DNA of 64,000 bases from assembly GCA_036378535.1 (NCBI GenBank), contig DASUWH010000051.1, forward strand, positions 62,001-126,000. Reading direction: 5' to 3'. Each line of letters starts with the position of its first letter. Positions within the stretch are counted from its first letter, which is position 1. This document shows, piece after piece, positions 35,118 through 44,024 of this stretch. The position numbers were made by a program, and so were the translations under genes. The notes under the pieces were generated by a model. The model was not told the origin of the DNA and made no database searches. It saw only the letters and a list, made by a program, of their open reading frames with translations. The DNA is from Gp1-AA122 sp036378535. GTDB taxonomy: Bacteria; Acidobacteriota; Terriglobia; Terriglobales; Acidobacteriaceae.

Positions 35118-35597
35118 ATGGACTATCTCTGGACTCCCTGGCGTTATGCCTACATCACCGGAGCCGACAAACCGAAGGGGTGCATCTTCTGCGAACTGCC
35201 CAAGGAAGATGATGCCAAGGCCCGCATCGTGCATCGCGGGCAGAATTGTTTCGTAATACTGAACACGTATCCCTATACCCCGGGCCATGTGATGATCGTT
35301 CCCTTTGTGCATCTCGATGAACTGCAGAAGCTGCCGCCGCAAACCGCTCACGAGATGATGGCCTTGAGCCAGAAAATGGAGCATGTGCTGCGGACGCTCT
35401 ACAAGCCGGATGGAGTGAACCTCGGTATGAACATCGGCGCCGCGGCAGGTGCGGGCGTAGCCGGCCATATCCACATGCACGTCCTGCCCCGTTGGGTGGC
35501 GGACGCCAATTTCATCTCCGTAGTTGGAGAAACGCGAGTCCTGCCGGAAACCCTGGAAACAACCTGGGAAAGAATAAGGGATGCAATGCACACATAG
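35118..35597 (+). CDS. HIT family nucleotide hydrolase/transferase
   Basis: A 159 aa histidine-triad protein of the Ap4A phosphorylase/GalT-like branch. It begins MDYLWTPWRYAYITGADKPK, has a zinc-type CIFC element, NTYPYTPGHVMIVP, and the triad HIHMHVLPRW with the central nucleophile His. It probably cleaves or phosphorolyses dinucleoside polyphosphates or AMP conjugates. The frame is open upstream to 34974, but the ATG at 35118 starts the family homology; the upstream part translates a repeat and is not used. Confidence 0.9.
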   Translation: MDYLWTPWRYAYITGADKPKGCIFCELPKEDDAKARIVHRGQNCFVILNTYPYTPGHVMIVPFVHLDELQKLPPQTAHEMMALSQKMEHVLRTLYKPDGVNLGMNIGAAAGAGVAGHIHMHVLPRWVADANFISVVGETRVLPETLETTWERIRDAMHT

Positions 35598-35636
35598 CGA
35601 CGGCCGCCTTGGGCCGTCCCAGGTTTACCTGCGTAG

Positions 35637-35763
35637 GGGCAGGTGCCCTCACCTGCCCAGCCGAGCGAAGCTCAGCTAAGTCTTTGCCGTTCCAATAAGC
35701 TAGGCCTTCGCTGTCAAAAAGAAGGCGAGCTTCGCTCGACGGCCCAGACGGGGCGTCTGGGCC
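35637..35763. repeat. Two strong hairpins between the HIT gene and ligA
   Basis: GGGCAGGTG / CACCTGCCC with a 4-nt loop (35637-35658) and GGCCCAGAC / GTCTGGGCC with a 5-nt loop (35741-35763) lie between convergent genes. Between them is a GCGAGCTTCGCTCG palindrome. The CCGAGCGAAGCTC-type segment also occurs near 6600 downstream of rpmA, so these are probably dispersed palindromic elements that may double as terminators. Confidence 0.55.
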
Positions 35764-35784
35764 TACGTGCTTCGAGGCACCCGC

Positions 35785-37806
35785 TCAGCCAATTAGCTTC
35801 TCCATTTCTTTTTCGTCGATGACGCTGACCCCAAGTTCCTTTGCCCTATCCAGCTTCGAACCTGCGTCAGCGCCGGCGACTACGTAATCGGTCTTCTTGC
35901 TCACCGATCCCGAGACTCGCCCACCCTGGTCTTCGATCATCTTCTTGGCCTGATCGCGCGAGTAGTTGGCCAGAGTACCGGTAAGAACAAAGGTCTTGCC
36001 CGCGAGCTTCGTGCCGCGTTGCTTCTTTGTCCCGGCGAAGGTGAGTCCCGCTTTCCTTAATTTTTCGACCAGTTCGTGGTTCCGAGGCTCCTGGAAATAC
36101 TCGGCAATACTATGGGCGATGCGCGGGCCGACTTCATTCACCTCCTGCAGCTCTTCCTCTTTGGCCTTCATGAGTTCATCCATCGAACCAAAGTGCTCGG
36201 CCAGAAATTCCGCAGTGCGCTCGCCTACGAAACGAATACCCAACCCGAAGATCACTCGCTCCAGTGGCAACTTTTTCGAATTATCAATTTCGTTGAGGAC
36301 GTTCTGGGCAGACTTGTCGCCCATCCGCTCCAGGGTGAGTAAGTCGTCTTTTGTCAGGCGATAAATGTCGGCAACATTCTTGACCAGCCCGCGATCGGTG
36401 AGCTGGTTGACCAACGCCTCGCCCATGCCCTCGATGTTCATCACGCCGCGTGAGGCGAAATGCAGGATGCTCTCGCGCAGCTTGGCAGGACAATTGGCAT
36501 TCACGCAGCGATGGTCCGCTTCGCCCTCGGTCCGAACTACGTGGCCACCGCATACCGGACAGCGCTCCGGCATCTCGAACGACTTGTGCCCGCGCGGGTG
36601 ATCCTTGTCTTCAACAACGCTGACCACCTTCGGAATCACATCTCCGCCGCGCTCCACCTGCACCCAGTCGCCGATCTTCACGCCCAGACGCTCGATCTCG
36701 TCCATATTGTGCAGGGTGGCGCGACTCACAGTAGTGCCACCGATGGGCACCGGCTTCAGCCATGCCACCGGAGTCAGCTTGCCAGTGCGGCCTACTTGCG
36801 GAACGATATTCTCAATCTGCGTGATCCCGCCCCGGGCAGCGTACTTGTATGCGATCGCCCAACGCGGGGCTTTCCCGGTGTACCCTAATTCCTCCTGCAG
36901 GCCAGTGCGGTCAACCTTGATGACAATCCCGTCTATTTCATAAGGCAGACTCTCGCGCTTTCCTTCCCAATCCTGGATGAACGACCACACTTGTTCGATG
37001 TTCTTCGCAAGGGCACGCGCGGGGTTCACCTTGAAACCAGCTTTCGCGAGTGCGTTCAGCGTTTCCGAGTGACGATCGAAGTACGTGCGGCCATTCACCA
37101 GCAGCATGTAGCCGAAATAATCGAGCCGCCGGCTAGCGGTGATGCTCGGTTCCAGCTGGCGCACCGTGCCGGCTGCGAAGTTCCGGGGATTCGCGAACGT
37201 GGCCAGCCCCTGCTTTTCGCGCTCCTGGTTCAGCTTTTTGAACGCGCCAATGGGCATCAGCAACTCGCCCCGCACCTCGAACGCCGGGGGCATGCCAGCT
37301 TTCTTCAAGGTCTCCTCAGGGATGGAAAGCGGAACCGACCGCACCGTGCGGACATTCAACGTGACATCCTCGCCAGTCGTTCCGTCCCCACGCGTGATGC
37401 CGCGTGCGAGGCGGCCATCTTCGTAGTGCAGGGCCAGCGACATGCCGTCGAGCTTCAGCTCGCAAACATAGTCCACCTCCTTGCGGCCGCTCAGCTCGTG
37501 GACGCGCCTCTCCCAGTTGCGCAGCTCGTCTTCGTTGTAGGTGTTGTCCAACGAGAGCATGGGCGCCGAATGGCGCACCTTGACGAATCCCTCGCGTGGC
37601 TTGCCTCCCACACGCTGGCTAGGAGAATCGGGCATTATCAGCTCGGGGTGTTCGGCCTCGAGCCGCTTCAGCTGATCCATCAGCCGGTCGAATTCAGCGT
37701 CGCTGATTTCGGGACTGTCCAGCACGTAATAGCGGTGTTCGTGATAGCGGATCTCGTCGCGCAGAGTATCGATCTTTTGCGCGAACTCTTTCGTCACACT
37801 TGCCAT
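35785..37806 (-). CDS. ligA: NAD+-dependent DNA ligase LigA
   Basis: LigA seals nicks in replication and repair using NAD+. The 673 aa enzyme is full length. It has domain Ia (YYVLDSPEISDAEFDRL), adenylation Lys118 in CELKLDG, the OB fold, and a Cys4 zinc finger (CPVC ... CVNANC, about 409-434). Helix-hairpin-helix repeats (GMGEALVNQL) and a C-terminal BRCT domain (KLAGKTFVLTGTLANYSRDQ) complete it. All expected modules are intact. The gene is transcribed toward the HIT gene; cysS lies upstream in the same direction, about 90 nt away. Confidence 0.98.
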   Translation of the reverse strand: MASVTKEFAQKIDTLRDEIRYHEHRYYVLDSPEISDAEFDRLMDQLKRLEAEHPELIMPDSPSQRVGGKPREGFVKVRHSAPMLSLDNTYNEDELRNWERRVHELSGRKEVDYVCELKLDGMSLALHYEDGRLARGITRGDGTTGEDVTLNVRTVRSVPLSIPEETLKKAGMPPAFEVRGELLMPIGAFKKLNQEREKQGLATFANPRNFAAGTVRQLEPSITASRRLDYFGYMLLVNGRTYFDRHSETLNALAKAGFKVNPARALAKNIEQVWSFIQDWEGKRESLPYEIDGIVIKVDRTGLQEELGYTGKAPRWAIAYKYAARGGITQIENIVPQVGRTGKLTPVAWLKPVPIGGTTVSRATLHNMDEIERLGVKIGDWVQVERGGDVIPKVVSVVEDKDHPRGHKSFEMPERCPVCGGHVVRTEGEADHRCVNANCPAKLRESILHFASRGVMNIEGMGEALVNQLTDRGLVKNVADIYRLTKDDLLTLERMGDKSAQNVLNEIDNSKKLPLERVIFGLGIRFVGERTAEFLAEHFGSMDELMKAKEEELQEVNEVGPRIAHSIAEYFQEPRNHELVEKLRKAGLTFAGTKKQRGTKLAGKTFVLTGTLANYSRDQAKKMIEDQGGRVSGSVSKKTDYVVAGADAGSKLDRAKELGVSVIDEKEMEKLIG

Positions 37807-37898
37807 TGAGGAAGATTATAGTTGCGCTTCGCAGAGGTATCACAACTGCAGAAAACTTCAATTCTCAGGCGCGTATCGCCATTCAACTTACGAACAAA

Positions 37899-39383
37899 CT
37901 ATTTCCTTCGCCACCGTATCCCGTCTTTCGTGATCTCCACAACAATCCCCGCGTTGTTCAGTTCCCCGCGAATCGCATCTGAGGTTTTGAAGTCCCGAGC
38001 CCGGCGCGCCTGCTCCATTTGACCGATTTTTGCGTCCACCTCGGCATCGTTCAGACGAGTAGCATTCGCCAGTTCAATGGCTTCTTTGCTGGCGCTCTCC
38101 AGCTTGCCTTCTGCCTTAGCCCAATCGAGAATGCGCTTGATCTTCGGGTCATCGTCATCTTTGAGTACGGCAAAGATCTCGTCAAACTTGTTCAATGCTG
38201 CCAGCAGGGGCGCAACATCGCCTTTGCCCATCTGTCCCGCATCTGCCGCCGCATTCGCCTTGCGCACCATATCGAAGATGGCGGCCTGTGCCTGGGCGGT
38301 GTTGAGATCATCGTCGAGGCTGGCTTTGATTCGCCCGACCGTCTCCTCCGCCAGTCGTTTCATCTGGCTGGCGGAGCCCGGCGGAAATTGCGCGGTATTA
38401 AGGCGCAGGTGAAAATTGCGCAGCCGTTGCACCGACTCCGCCGCCTGCCTTAAGCCGTCGAAAGTAAAATTCAGCTGGTTGCGGTAGGGAACCGAGCTGA
38501 GCAGGTAGCGGATCGAAGATGGCTTGTGTCCCTTCAGCACCAGATCGCGCAAAGTGAAAAAGTTGCCCAGGCTCTTGGACATCTTCTCGCCTTCCACCAG
38601 CAGAAACCGCGAATGCACCCAGAAGCGCACGAACGGCTTGCCCGTGAGCGCTTCCGACTGGGCAATTTCATTTTCGTGATGCGGAAAGATAAGGTCCTCG
38701 CCCCCCGCATGGATGTCGAAGGTCTCTCCCAGCTCTTTCATCGACATCACCGAACATTCGATGTGCCAGCCCGGCCGGCCCGGACCGATCGCCGTTTCCC
38801 AGAAAGCTTCGCCCGGCTTGGGAGCCTTCCACAAAGCGAAGTCGCGCGCATTGTCTTTTTCGTATTCGTCCACGTCCACGCGCGCGCCATCTTCCATTCC
38901 TGCAAAATCCTTCTTGGAAAGCTTGCCGTACTCAGGAAACTTGGCGATACGGAAGTAATACGATCCATCCTCGGCGCGATAAGCGAACCCCTTCTTCTCC
39001 AGCTGAGCAATAAATTTGGCCATGTCCTCAATATTCTGAGTGGCCCGAACCAGCTGCGGCTGCTCGATGTTGAGAATGGCTGCGTCTTCCAGAAACGCTT
39101 GTTCGTACTTCTTGGTGTATTGCTGAACCGTGACCTGCTCGCGCGCCGAATTGCGGATGATTTTGTCATCCACGTCGGTGATGTTCATAACGTGGCGCAG
39201 CTGGTAGCCGCTCTGCCGCAGGAAGCGCCGCAGGATGTCGACGACGATGAACGTCCTGAAGTTACCGATGTGCCCGTAGTCGTAGACGGTCGGCCCGCAT
39301 GCATACATGCGAACTTCGTCGTCGAGCAGCGGTTGAAACTCCTCGACTGTGCGCGACAACGTGTTGTAGAGGCGCAAGGGCAT
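37899..39383 (-). CDS. cysS: Cysteinyl-tRNA synthetase
   Basis: A class I aminoacyl-tRNA synthetase charging tRNA-Cys. The 494 aa protein starts MPLRLYNTLSRTVEEFQPL; this start (39383) matches the family better than the frame-opening codon four residues earlier. It shows YACGPTVYDYGHIGNFRTF (zinc Cys and HIGH-type motif GHIGN), the zinc-binding WHIECSVMS and HHENE, and the KMSKSLGNF signature. The C-terminal helical domain carries the DALR region, ending in a short basic tail (WRRK). Confidence 0.97.
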   Translation of the reverse strand: MPLRLYNTLSRTVEEFQPLLDDEVRMYACGPTVYDYGHIGNFRTFIVVDILRRFLRQSGYQLRHVMNITDVDDKIIRNSAREQVTVQQYTKKYEQAFLEDAAILNIEQPQLVRATQNIEDMAKFIAQLEKKGFAYRAEDGSYYFRIAKFPEYGKLSKKDFAGMEDGARVDVDEYEKDNARDFALWKAPKPGEAFWETAIGPGRPGWHIECSVMSMKELGETFDIHAGGEDLIFPHHENEIAQSEALTGKPFVRFWVHSRFLLVEGEKMSKSLGNFFTLRDLVLKGHKPSSIRYLLSSVPYRNQLNFTFDGLRQAAESVQRLRNFHLRLNTAQFPPGSASQMKRLAEETVGRIKASLDDDLNTAQAQAAIFDMVRKANAAADAGQMGKGDVAPLLAALNKFDEIFAVLKDDDDPKIKRILDWAKAEGKLESASKEAIELANATRLNDAEVDAKIGQMEQARRARDFKTSDAIRGELNNAGIVVEITKDGIRWRRK

Positions 39384-39485
39384 AAACGCGGCCAAAACGA
39401 ATTTTCAATTCTAGGGGCGGGCTGGAAGGGGGTCAAATGCGAGTAGGGATAGTATCCTTCGGGAAAAATTCAGCTACACCTAGCT

Positions 39486-39866
39486 GTGGGCTTGGACCGG
39501 GGAACGGCACTCAGACTGGGGAGGGATCCGCTTGGGGTACTTGAGTGTAATCCGGATGTTACGCCAACTGTGGTGACACGGCTGCGTACCTCGGCTACGA
39601 TTGCCTACGTGCATCAATATAATCGAGCCAAAAAGAACACACGATTCGGACGTCTCAAGCTCCTTGCGGGTGGACTCCTTCTCGCGGCGGTGGGGATTCT
39701 GCGGATACTTAACGGTGACCAGGTTTTGACGCATTGGACGGGACAACCACTATTCTCATGGGGGCTGATTGCCGCTGGTGGAATCTGCATCTTGCTCGCT
39801 GTCGTGCCTTCCTCATGGATTGCAAAGGCGATCACCACGAGAAACGGAAAAGCACACAGCGAGTGA
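39486..39866 (+). CDS. Small hypothetical membrane protein
   Basis: I do not recognise this gene. The C-terminal 80 residues contain two hydrophobic segments (KLLAGGLLLAAVGILRIL and GLIAAGGICILLAVVPSSW) split by a polar loop, with a basic cytoplasmic RAKKNTRFGRLK start. The first 40 residues do not look like protein of the same kind, so translation may begin at the in-frame GTG at 39609. No ribosome binding site is obvious at either position. It begins the accessory stretch between cysS and fadA. Confidence 0.4.
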   Translation: MGLDRGTALRLGRDPLGVLECNPDVTPTVVTRLRTSATIAYVHQYNRAKKNTRFGRLKLLAGGLLLAAVGILRILNGDQVLTHWTGQPLFSWGLIAAGGICILLAVVPSSWIAKAITTRNGKAHSE

Positions 39867-40188
39867 TCGTCGGCTCGTTGAGTGTAATGATTCCATAAAC
39901 AATGTCGGCTGCCAGGCCCGAGTAGACTTTGGAAGCGCTAACCACCAAAGGACTCGGAGGAAAGGAGCCGAACTGCCCGACTCAAACCAACCCCGGGCTT
40001 GAGTGAGCCACCTTTGGGCTATTTAGCCTAAACGATCGGGCCATTTTTTTCGTGCGGTAACTCCTCTAACGTAACCTGTTGGTGGCGCGCGCTTCTTGCG
40101 ATTCAAGCGGCCCCGGCGAATGGCCTGCCCTCCCGTGATCCCCCAGCATGTTCAGTTTTGACCTGCTCCGGTGAGGAGAACCAGAAAG
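39867..40188. other. Gene-less 322-nt stretch
   Basis: There is no ORF, RNA or repeat that I can support. A GAGGAG ribosome binding site at its right end (40173-40178) serves the zinc-ribbon gene starting at 40189. Confidence 0.4.
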
Positions 40189-40410
40189 ATGTCGGTCGTC
40201 ATCCGGTGCCCATATTGCGTTCAAGGCAGTGAGTTCCGTCCGATGTTGCGTCACCCCGGAAAAAGACGATTCGTCTGCCTGAGCTGCGGTCACAGTGCCC
40301 TGCTTGGCGCGATCTATTCCACCTGCCATTGTCCGAAATGCCGGAAAATGAGCGCCGTCACCAGACGCTGCCGGGAATCGGACGAACTGCGGCAGAGTCT
40401 CGCCGATTAG
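40189..40410 (+). CDS. Small zinc-ribbon protein (73 aa)
   Basis: The protein has three Cys pairs in zinc-ribbon spacing: CPYC near the N-terminus, CLSC in the middle and CHCPKC toward the end. The surroundings are basic, which suggests a nucleic-acid or protein-binding mini-protein. The ATG at 40189 is chosen because GAGGAG lies 10 nt upstream and the frame before it adds only MRRTRK. It has no named family that I can recall; similar orphan ribbons are common. Confidence 0.6.
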   Translation: MSVVIRCPYCVQGSEFRPMLRHPGKRRFVCLSCGHSALLGAIYSTCHCPKCRKMSAVTRRCRESDELRQSLAD

Positions 40411-40513
40411 GCTATATCCTCGTTCAGCGACAGGTACTGATTCGTGAGCCGCCGCCCCTCAACCGCTGAAGCCGCCATGTTTTCTCGCGTGCTAAGAGGC
40501 AGGACTGAAGTCG

Positions 40514-40680
40514 GGGGTGGCCCACCTTTGCGGTTTTGGCAAAGGACGGGTGGCCCACACAACGCGGTTTTCGTTGTGTGGGGAATGCTGGAATTGCGGA
40601 AAAGAAAAACACATTCCGCTTAATGTCCTGGTCCCCAGCTTTGCAAAAGACGCAAAAGCTGGCCCACCCGTCCGCTACGC
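40514..40680. repeat. Dispersed GTGGCCCACC-type repeat cluster
   Basis: The unit GGGGGTGGCCCACCTTTGCG, then GTTTTGGCAAAGG, is followed by a second palindrome around ACACAACGCGGTTTTCGTTGTGTG and a third (CAGCTTTGCAAAAGACGCAAAAGCTGG, quoted in parts as CAGCTTTGC and GCAAAAGCTGG). The first unit recurs at 42584-42630. These are non-coding stem-loops, and they fill the gene-less 40411-40732 interval. Confidence 0.65.
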
Positions 40681-40732
40681 GAAATATGATGGTGCGGTAA
40701 TCTCGCGAGGACTTCGATTCTGCGCGGTACGA

Positions 40733-42007
40733 CTATGGAAACTCATAAACAGCCCCGCTGCCGCCGCGAGTCGCCCCGCTGATAGACTGGCCACTTCGGT
40801 AACTGAGCACATAGCGGCCGCTCGAACTAATGCGGAGTATGTCTGCTGAGTAAAGGTCTTGGGATGTTGCTATCACCGAGAAGTCTGGAAGGTGCCAAAC
40901 TGTGAACTCCAGGTTAACTGAGCGGTCATTGCAGACCATGTCTCCCCAATCGAAATGGCATTTAACATCGCTTGTCCAGGCCACAGCTCTCTGGCCGTTT
41001 CTGGAAACAGATACCCGATATCGCACGCCGCGCCCATGAGCGGAAACGTCACGCAGGTGCTTGCCCGTCCCAACATCAAACACTTTGAGCTTGGGATGAT
41101 GATTCTTAAAAACCCCAACGCAGTTGGAATCCACCGCCAAAATTTCATGCCGCGGAGTGGTCGCGATGTCGCCCACAAGTAATCCTGTTGTTATTTTGGT
41201 CTGGATCGCGCCTGAACGGGCATCGAGGCCGAAGACGTCGGGTAGAGACAAGGGACTGAGGCAAGGAATGGCGCTTGGCACAGCCAGAAAAACCGTCTGC
41301 GAAGTACTGCTCCAAGAAAGGCCCCGGTTGCGGTCAAAGCTGGTCCAGCCACCTGGGGGGTCCCACGCCATAACCGGTAGACCTGAAGAGAGGTCATAGA
41401 TTTCGAGTCGACCATACAACATACCTCTTGTCCACAAGACAGCTACCAGTGTCGCTGAAGGGGCGGTTTCTAGGGCCTGCACGACTGGCCAATCCGTAAC
41501 GGTATGCGGTCCTGTTCTCTTGGAGACGAACGATCGACTGACGCTGGGTGGGCCTTCCAACATTATGGACCTAACTACTGCAAGGTCTTTCGTCTGGAAT
41601 ATTGTCAATTTATGGTCACAGTAAGCCACAACAAGGTTGCCATCTCCCGTAAACCTGACAAAACGTGGATCCCGTTGAGGGTCGAATGAGTGTCCGTAAG
41701 TATCTTGCTTCACGTCCCCTTCTCTCAATTCAACCTGGGCAACTAATTTGTCTGCACGAAAGTCCCAGACTTCGATAACCTCAGCGAATCTGACTTCACT
41801 GCCATTCGTCTTATGTTTGGAGGTACGTTCCAAGGCAATCAGAGCTTCGTCAGGAGAAATGTCGCCACTGTTTATTTCCCCATGTAGTGGGTAGGACTTG
41901 GAAGGCGGCCGCGCCGACGGAATGGCTCCTTGGCCCGCAGCGCAGTTGCAGCCAACAATGATAGCCACCCAAACCGTTACAGCAAGCCAATGGGATCGAC
42001 CGAACAT
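40733..42007 (-). CDS. Exported WD40/beta-propeller-like protein (424 aa)
   Basis: An N-terminal signal (HWLAVTVWVAIIVGCNCAAG) is followed by recurrent blade-like segments, for example SPDEALIALERTSK, IEVWDFRADKLVAQVEL, LEIYDLSSGLPVMAWDP, LKVFDVGTGKHLRDVSAHGR and FTVWHLPDFSVIATS. The pattern of an aromatic strand, then an Asp-Gly turn, then a strand, matches WD40/quinoprotein-like propellers. The CNC near the signal end could make it a lipoprotein, though the lipobox is imperfect. Function is unknown; it is probably a periplasmic scaffold. Composition seems less GC-rich than the neighbours. Confidence 0.65.
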   Translation of the reverse strand: MFGRSHWLAVTVWVAIIVGCNCAAGQGAIPSARPPSKSYPLHGEINSGDISPDEALIALERTSKHKTNGSEVRFAEVIEVWDFRADKLVAQVELREGDVKQDTYGHSFDPQRDPRFVRFTGDGNLVVAYCDHKLTIFQTKDLAVVRSIMLEGPPSVSRSFVSKRTGPHTVTDWPVVQALETAPSATLVAVLWTRGMLYGRLEIYDLSSGLPVMAWDPPGGWTSFDRNRGLSWSSTSQTVFLAVPSAIPCLSPLSLPDVFGLDARSGAIQTKITTGLLVGDIATTPRHEILAVDSNCVGVFKNHHPKLKVFDVGTGKHLRDVSAHGRGVRYRVSVSRNGQRAVAWTSDVKCHFDWGDMVCNDRSVNLEFTVWHLPDFSVIATSQDLYSADILRISSSGRYVLSYRSGQSISGATRGGSGAVYEFP

Positions 42008-42129
42008 GGAATCATCTTAATCCTCAACGACGATAGTTTCCGTAACCAGGCGATTTCACAAGGATGCGCTTTTGTTTCGCCTTTTCTGGAGGGAATGACT
42101 GTAATAGCGACGTTACGACAGTTATCCAC

Positions 42130-42555
42130 CTAATGCGTTCCCGTCGTTTCCACCGGGTGCATCTTCGTGCGGATTTCGACTCGGTTTGGAAGTTCAAGTA
42201 GGACGGTCGGATTCACGAAACCGAACACCTCAGGTTTTTCGAGCTTATATGTAAACGTCACTCTGAAGGTCTGAGGTTTGTGTCTGTAGAATTTCCACGT
42301 CCGCACGTTGTGCTCTGCCGCATCTAGGAGCAGCTTGTGCGCTCCGCTGGCCGTAATGTTCGTGACGGCCATACCGTCCGTTGTCACTTCCATTCCTACA
42401 GTGCCTTCAATACGAGCCATCCTCGCGAGATGAGGATACAGCGGCATTTCTGCAGACTTCACGACTGGCGTTTCCGGGGTGTAACCCTTGTTCTGAGCCG
42501 CCACAGTACAGGCGGACAACAGCGTTAGTAGGCCAGAGATTAGAGCACGTTTCAT
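42130..42555 (-). CDS. Secreted TonB C-terminal-domain-like protein
   Basis: A signal peptide (RALISGLLTLLSACTVAAQ) precedes a compact domain with the TonB_C pattern: VVKSAEMPLYPHLARMARIE, then GTVGMEVTTDGMAVTNITAS, a helix with LLLDAAEHNVRTWKF and a strand FRVTFTYKL. There is no N-terminal TM box or proline-rich spacer as in a true TonB, so it cannot transduce energy alone. Such stand-alone domains are frequent in Acidobacteriota. The start at 42555 (MKRALISG) places the signal peptide first. Confidence 0.7.
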   Translation of the reverse strand: MKRALISGLLTLLSACTVAAQNKGYTPETPVVKSAEMPLYPHLARMARIEGTVGMEVTTDGMAVTNITASGAHKLLLDAAEHNVRTWKFYRHKPQTFRVTFTYKLEKPEVFGFVNPTVLLELPNRVEIRTKMHPVETTGTH

Positions 42556-42583
42556 GCGGAGAATTATCGTCCTATCTGTCAAA

Positions 42584-42630
42584 TGGGGGTGGCCCACCCT
42601 TGCGGTTTTGGCAAAGGTGGGGACCGATGC
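42584..42630. repeat. Second copy of the GTGGCCCACC repeat
   Basis: GGGGGTGGCCCACCCTTGCG, then GTTTTGGCAAAGGTGGGG, matches the unit at 40514 with a few differences; CCCACC..TTGC pairs with GCAAAGGTGGG to form a stem. Downstream ACATAACGTGACCTCCGTTGTGTATG resembles the second palindrome of the first cluster. It lies within the gene-less 42556-42970 interval. Confidence 0.6.
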
Positions 42631-42970
42631 AGCCGGAGATCACATCTTCTTTCTTCGTGCGCTGCCCAGTGCCCCACATAACGTGACCTCCGTTGTGTAT
42701 GCACACGAGAAGCCTCTGCGCTGACTCATTAGGATACCGGTTCGACCATCTTTCAACTTACCGGACTGGCCTAACTTTGCCTCACCACACAATGGGTCTT
42801 TTGGCAGCTGCCCAGCTCTTAAGTGCATTTAAACGTTGCGGTCTGATCTAACATTGATTCGGAGATCTACATCCGCCGTTCTACAGTTCCTTCCATCGAA
42901 AAACCGTGCAACCGCTGGCGTATCGCTCCAAATCAAACCGTGTGGACAGAAGGAAAGGAGGTATTTCCCA

Positions 42971-43645
42971 ATGTTCGCTCAGCTACTTTCGTTAAAACGG
43001 TCTAAGTGGTTGTCCTATTTCGTGACAATCACGTTCGTGCTACTGGGAATGTCGATGCTTACTGCTGCCCAAGACGAGCGTCCGTGGAGCATCAACTTGG
43101 GGGGAGGCTACACACCATTGGTAGGCAAGATTTCCAACCGCCTGGACAATGGATGGAACATGAAGGTTGGTGGTGAATTCAACGTTACGCGCCATTTCTC
43201 TATCGGTCCACGTTTTTCGTGGAATGGATTAGGCGTCAGTCGTGGCGTGTTGAACGAGGCAAAAGTACCCGGAGGGGACTCGCACGTGTGGTCTCTTACC
43301 GCAGACCCGCGTCTTAGGCTTGCGCCGTTTCATCACCTGAATCCCTATTTTGTGGGCTCGGTTGGATACTATCGGCGGGTGCTGGAATTTACGCAACCCA
43401 CGCTCGAATCGGTGCTCGTCGTAGACCCATTCTTCGGGGTGTTCCAAAGCTTTGTTCCTGCCGACCAGGTTCTGAGACGCATCACGCGCAATAGTCTCGG
43501 TGGTGGCGGAGGCTTCGGATTCGATTTCGGCCTGGGCCACCGGATGAGCAACGCGAGGTTGTACACCGAGGCACGTTACGAGTATGCGGGAACGGGCAGC
43601 ATTCCAACCCGCATGATACCGCTGACCATCGGAATTCGTTTTTAG
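42971..43645 (+). CDS. Predicted outer-membrane beta-barrel protein (224 aa)
   Basis: The protein has a signal peptide (WLSYFVTITFVLLGMSMLTA, cleavage near AAQ), then alternating amphipathic strands: SINLGGGYTPLVG, GWNMKVGGEFNVTRHFSIGP, LNPYFVGSVGYYRRV, GGGFGFDFGLGHRM and LYTEARYEYAG. It ends in IPLTIGIRF with a terminal Phe. This is the OmpA/OMP_b-brl type of small barrel with 8 or so strands. The start at 42971 is set by AAGGAGG 10 nt upstream; the longer open frame to 42836 has no signal peptide at its beginning. Function unknown. Confidence 0.75.
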   Translation: MFAQLLSLKRSKWLSYFVTITFVLLGMSMLTAAQDERPWSINLGGGYTPLVGKISNRLDNGWNMKVGGEFNVTRHFSIGPRFSWNGLGVSRGVLNEAKVPGGDSHVWSLTADPRLRLAPFHHLNPYFVGSVGYYRRVLEFTQPTLESVLVVDPFFGVFQSFVPADQVLRRITRNSLGGGGGFGFDFGLGHRMSNARLYTEARYEYAGTGSIPTRMIPLTIGIRF

Positions 43646-43657
43646 AACCACCATGGG

Positions 43658-43695
43658 AGTTGGGCTGCGCTTCTCGTCGTAGCGCATGCCCAACT
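43658..43695. terminator. Hairpin after the beta-barrel gene
   Basis: AGTTGGGCTGCGC (43658-43670) pairs with GCGCATGCCCAACT (43682-43695) with one bulged base and an 11-nt loop, directly after the stop codon. There is no T-run, so it may be a Rho-blocking or mRNA-protecting stem and not an intrinsic terminator. The rest of the interval up to 44024 shows nothing I can support. Confidence 0.45.
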
Positions 43696-44024
43696 TCGCC
43701 CGCACTTTATCGACCTCCCGTCTCTACAGACGGTTCAGTTCACCATGTGGAGTTCTCCCGGAACTGCGACGCGCCATAAGGATTGAAGTGCATAAATAAG
43801 ATCTGTGGTTGTATGTGCGACTTCCGGCGCACTGTAACAACACTTCGATCGCGATTAGCTCTGAGTAGAAGAACGCTAAACAGCAACAATCGTGACAGAA
43901 ATTTGACATAAAACACGTTTGTTTCCAAGTGCTTGCAAAAGTAGCTTCCGTTTATAGGCGCGCATCTAACTAGACAAAAGCTCATTGACGTAAACCCAAA
44001 TACAAGGTACAGAAAGGGGGAACT

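Noticed and set aside
43740..43985. 81-codon minus-strand frame in the gap before the PEGA-like gene
   Set aside because: Weak protein character, no ribosome binding site and no family resemblance; more likely chance in an AT-richer spacer.
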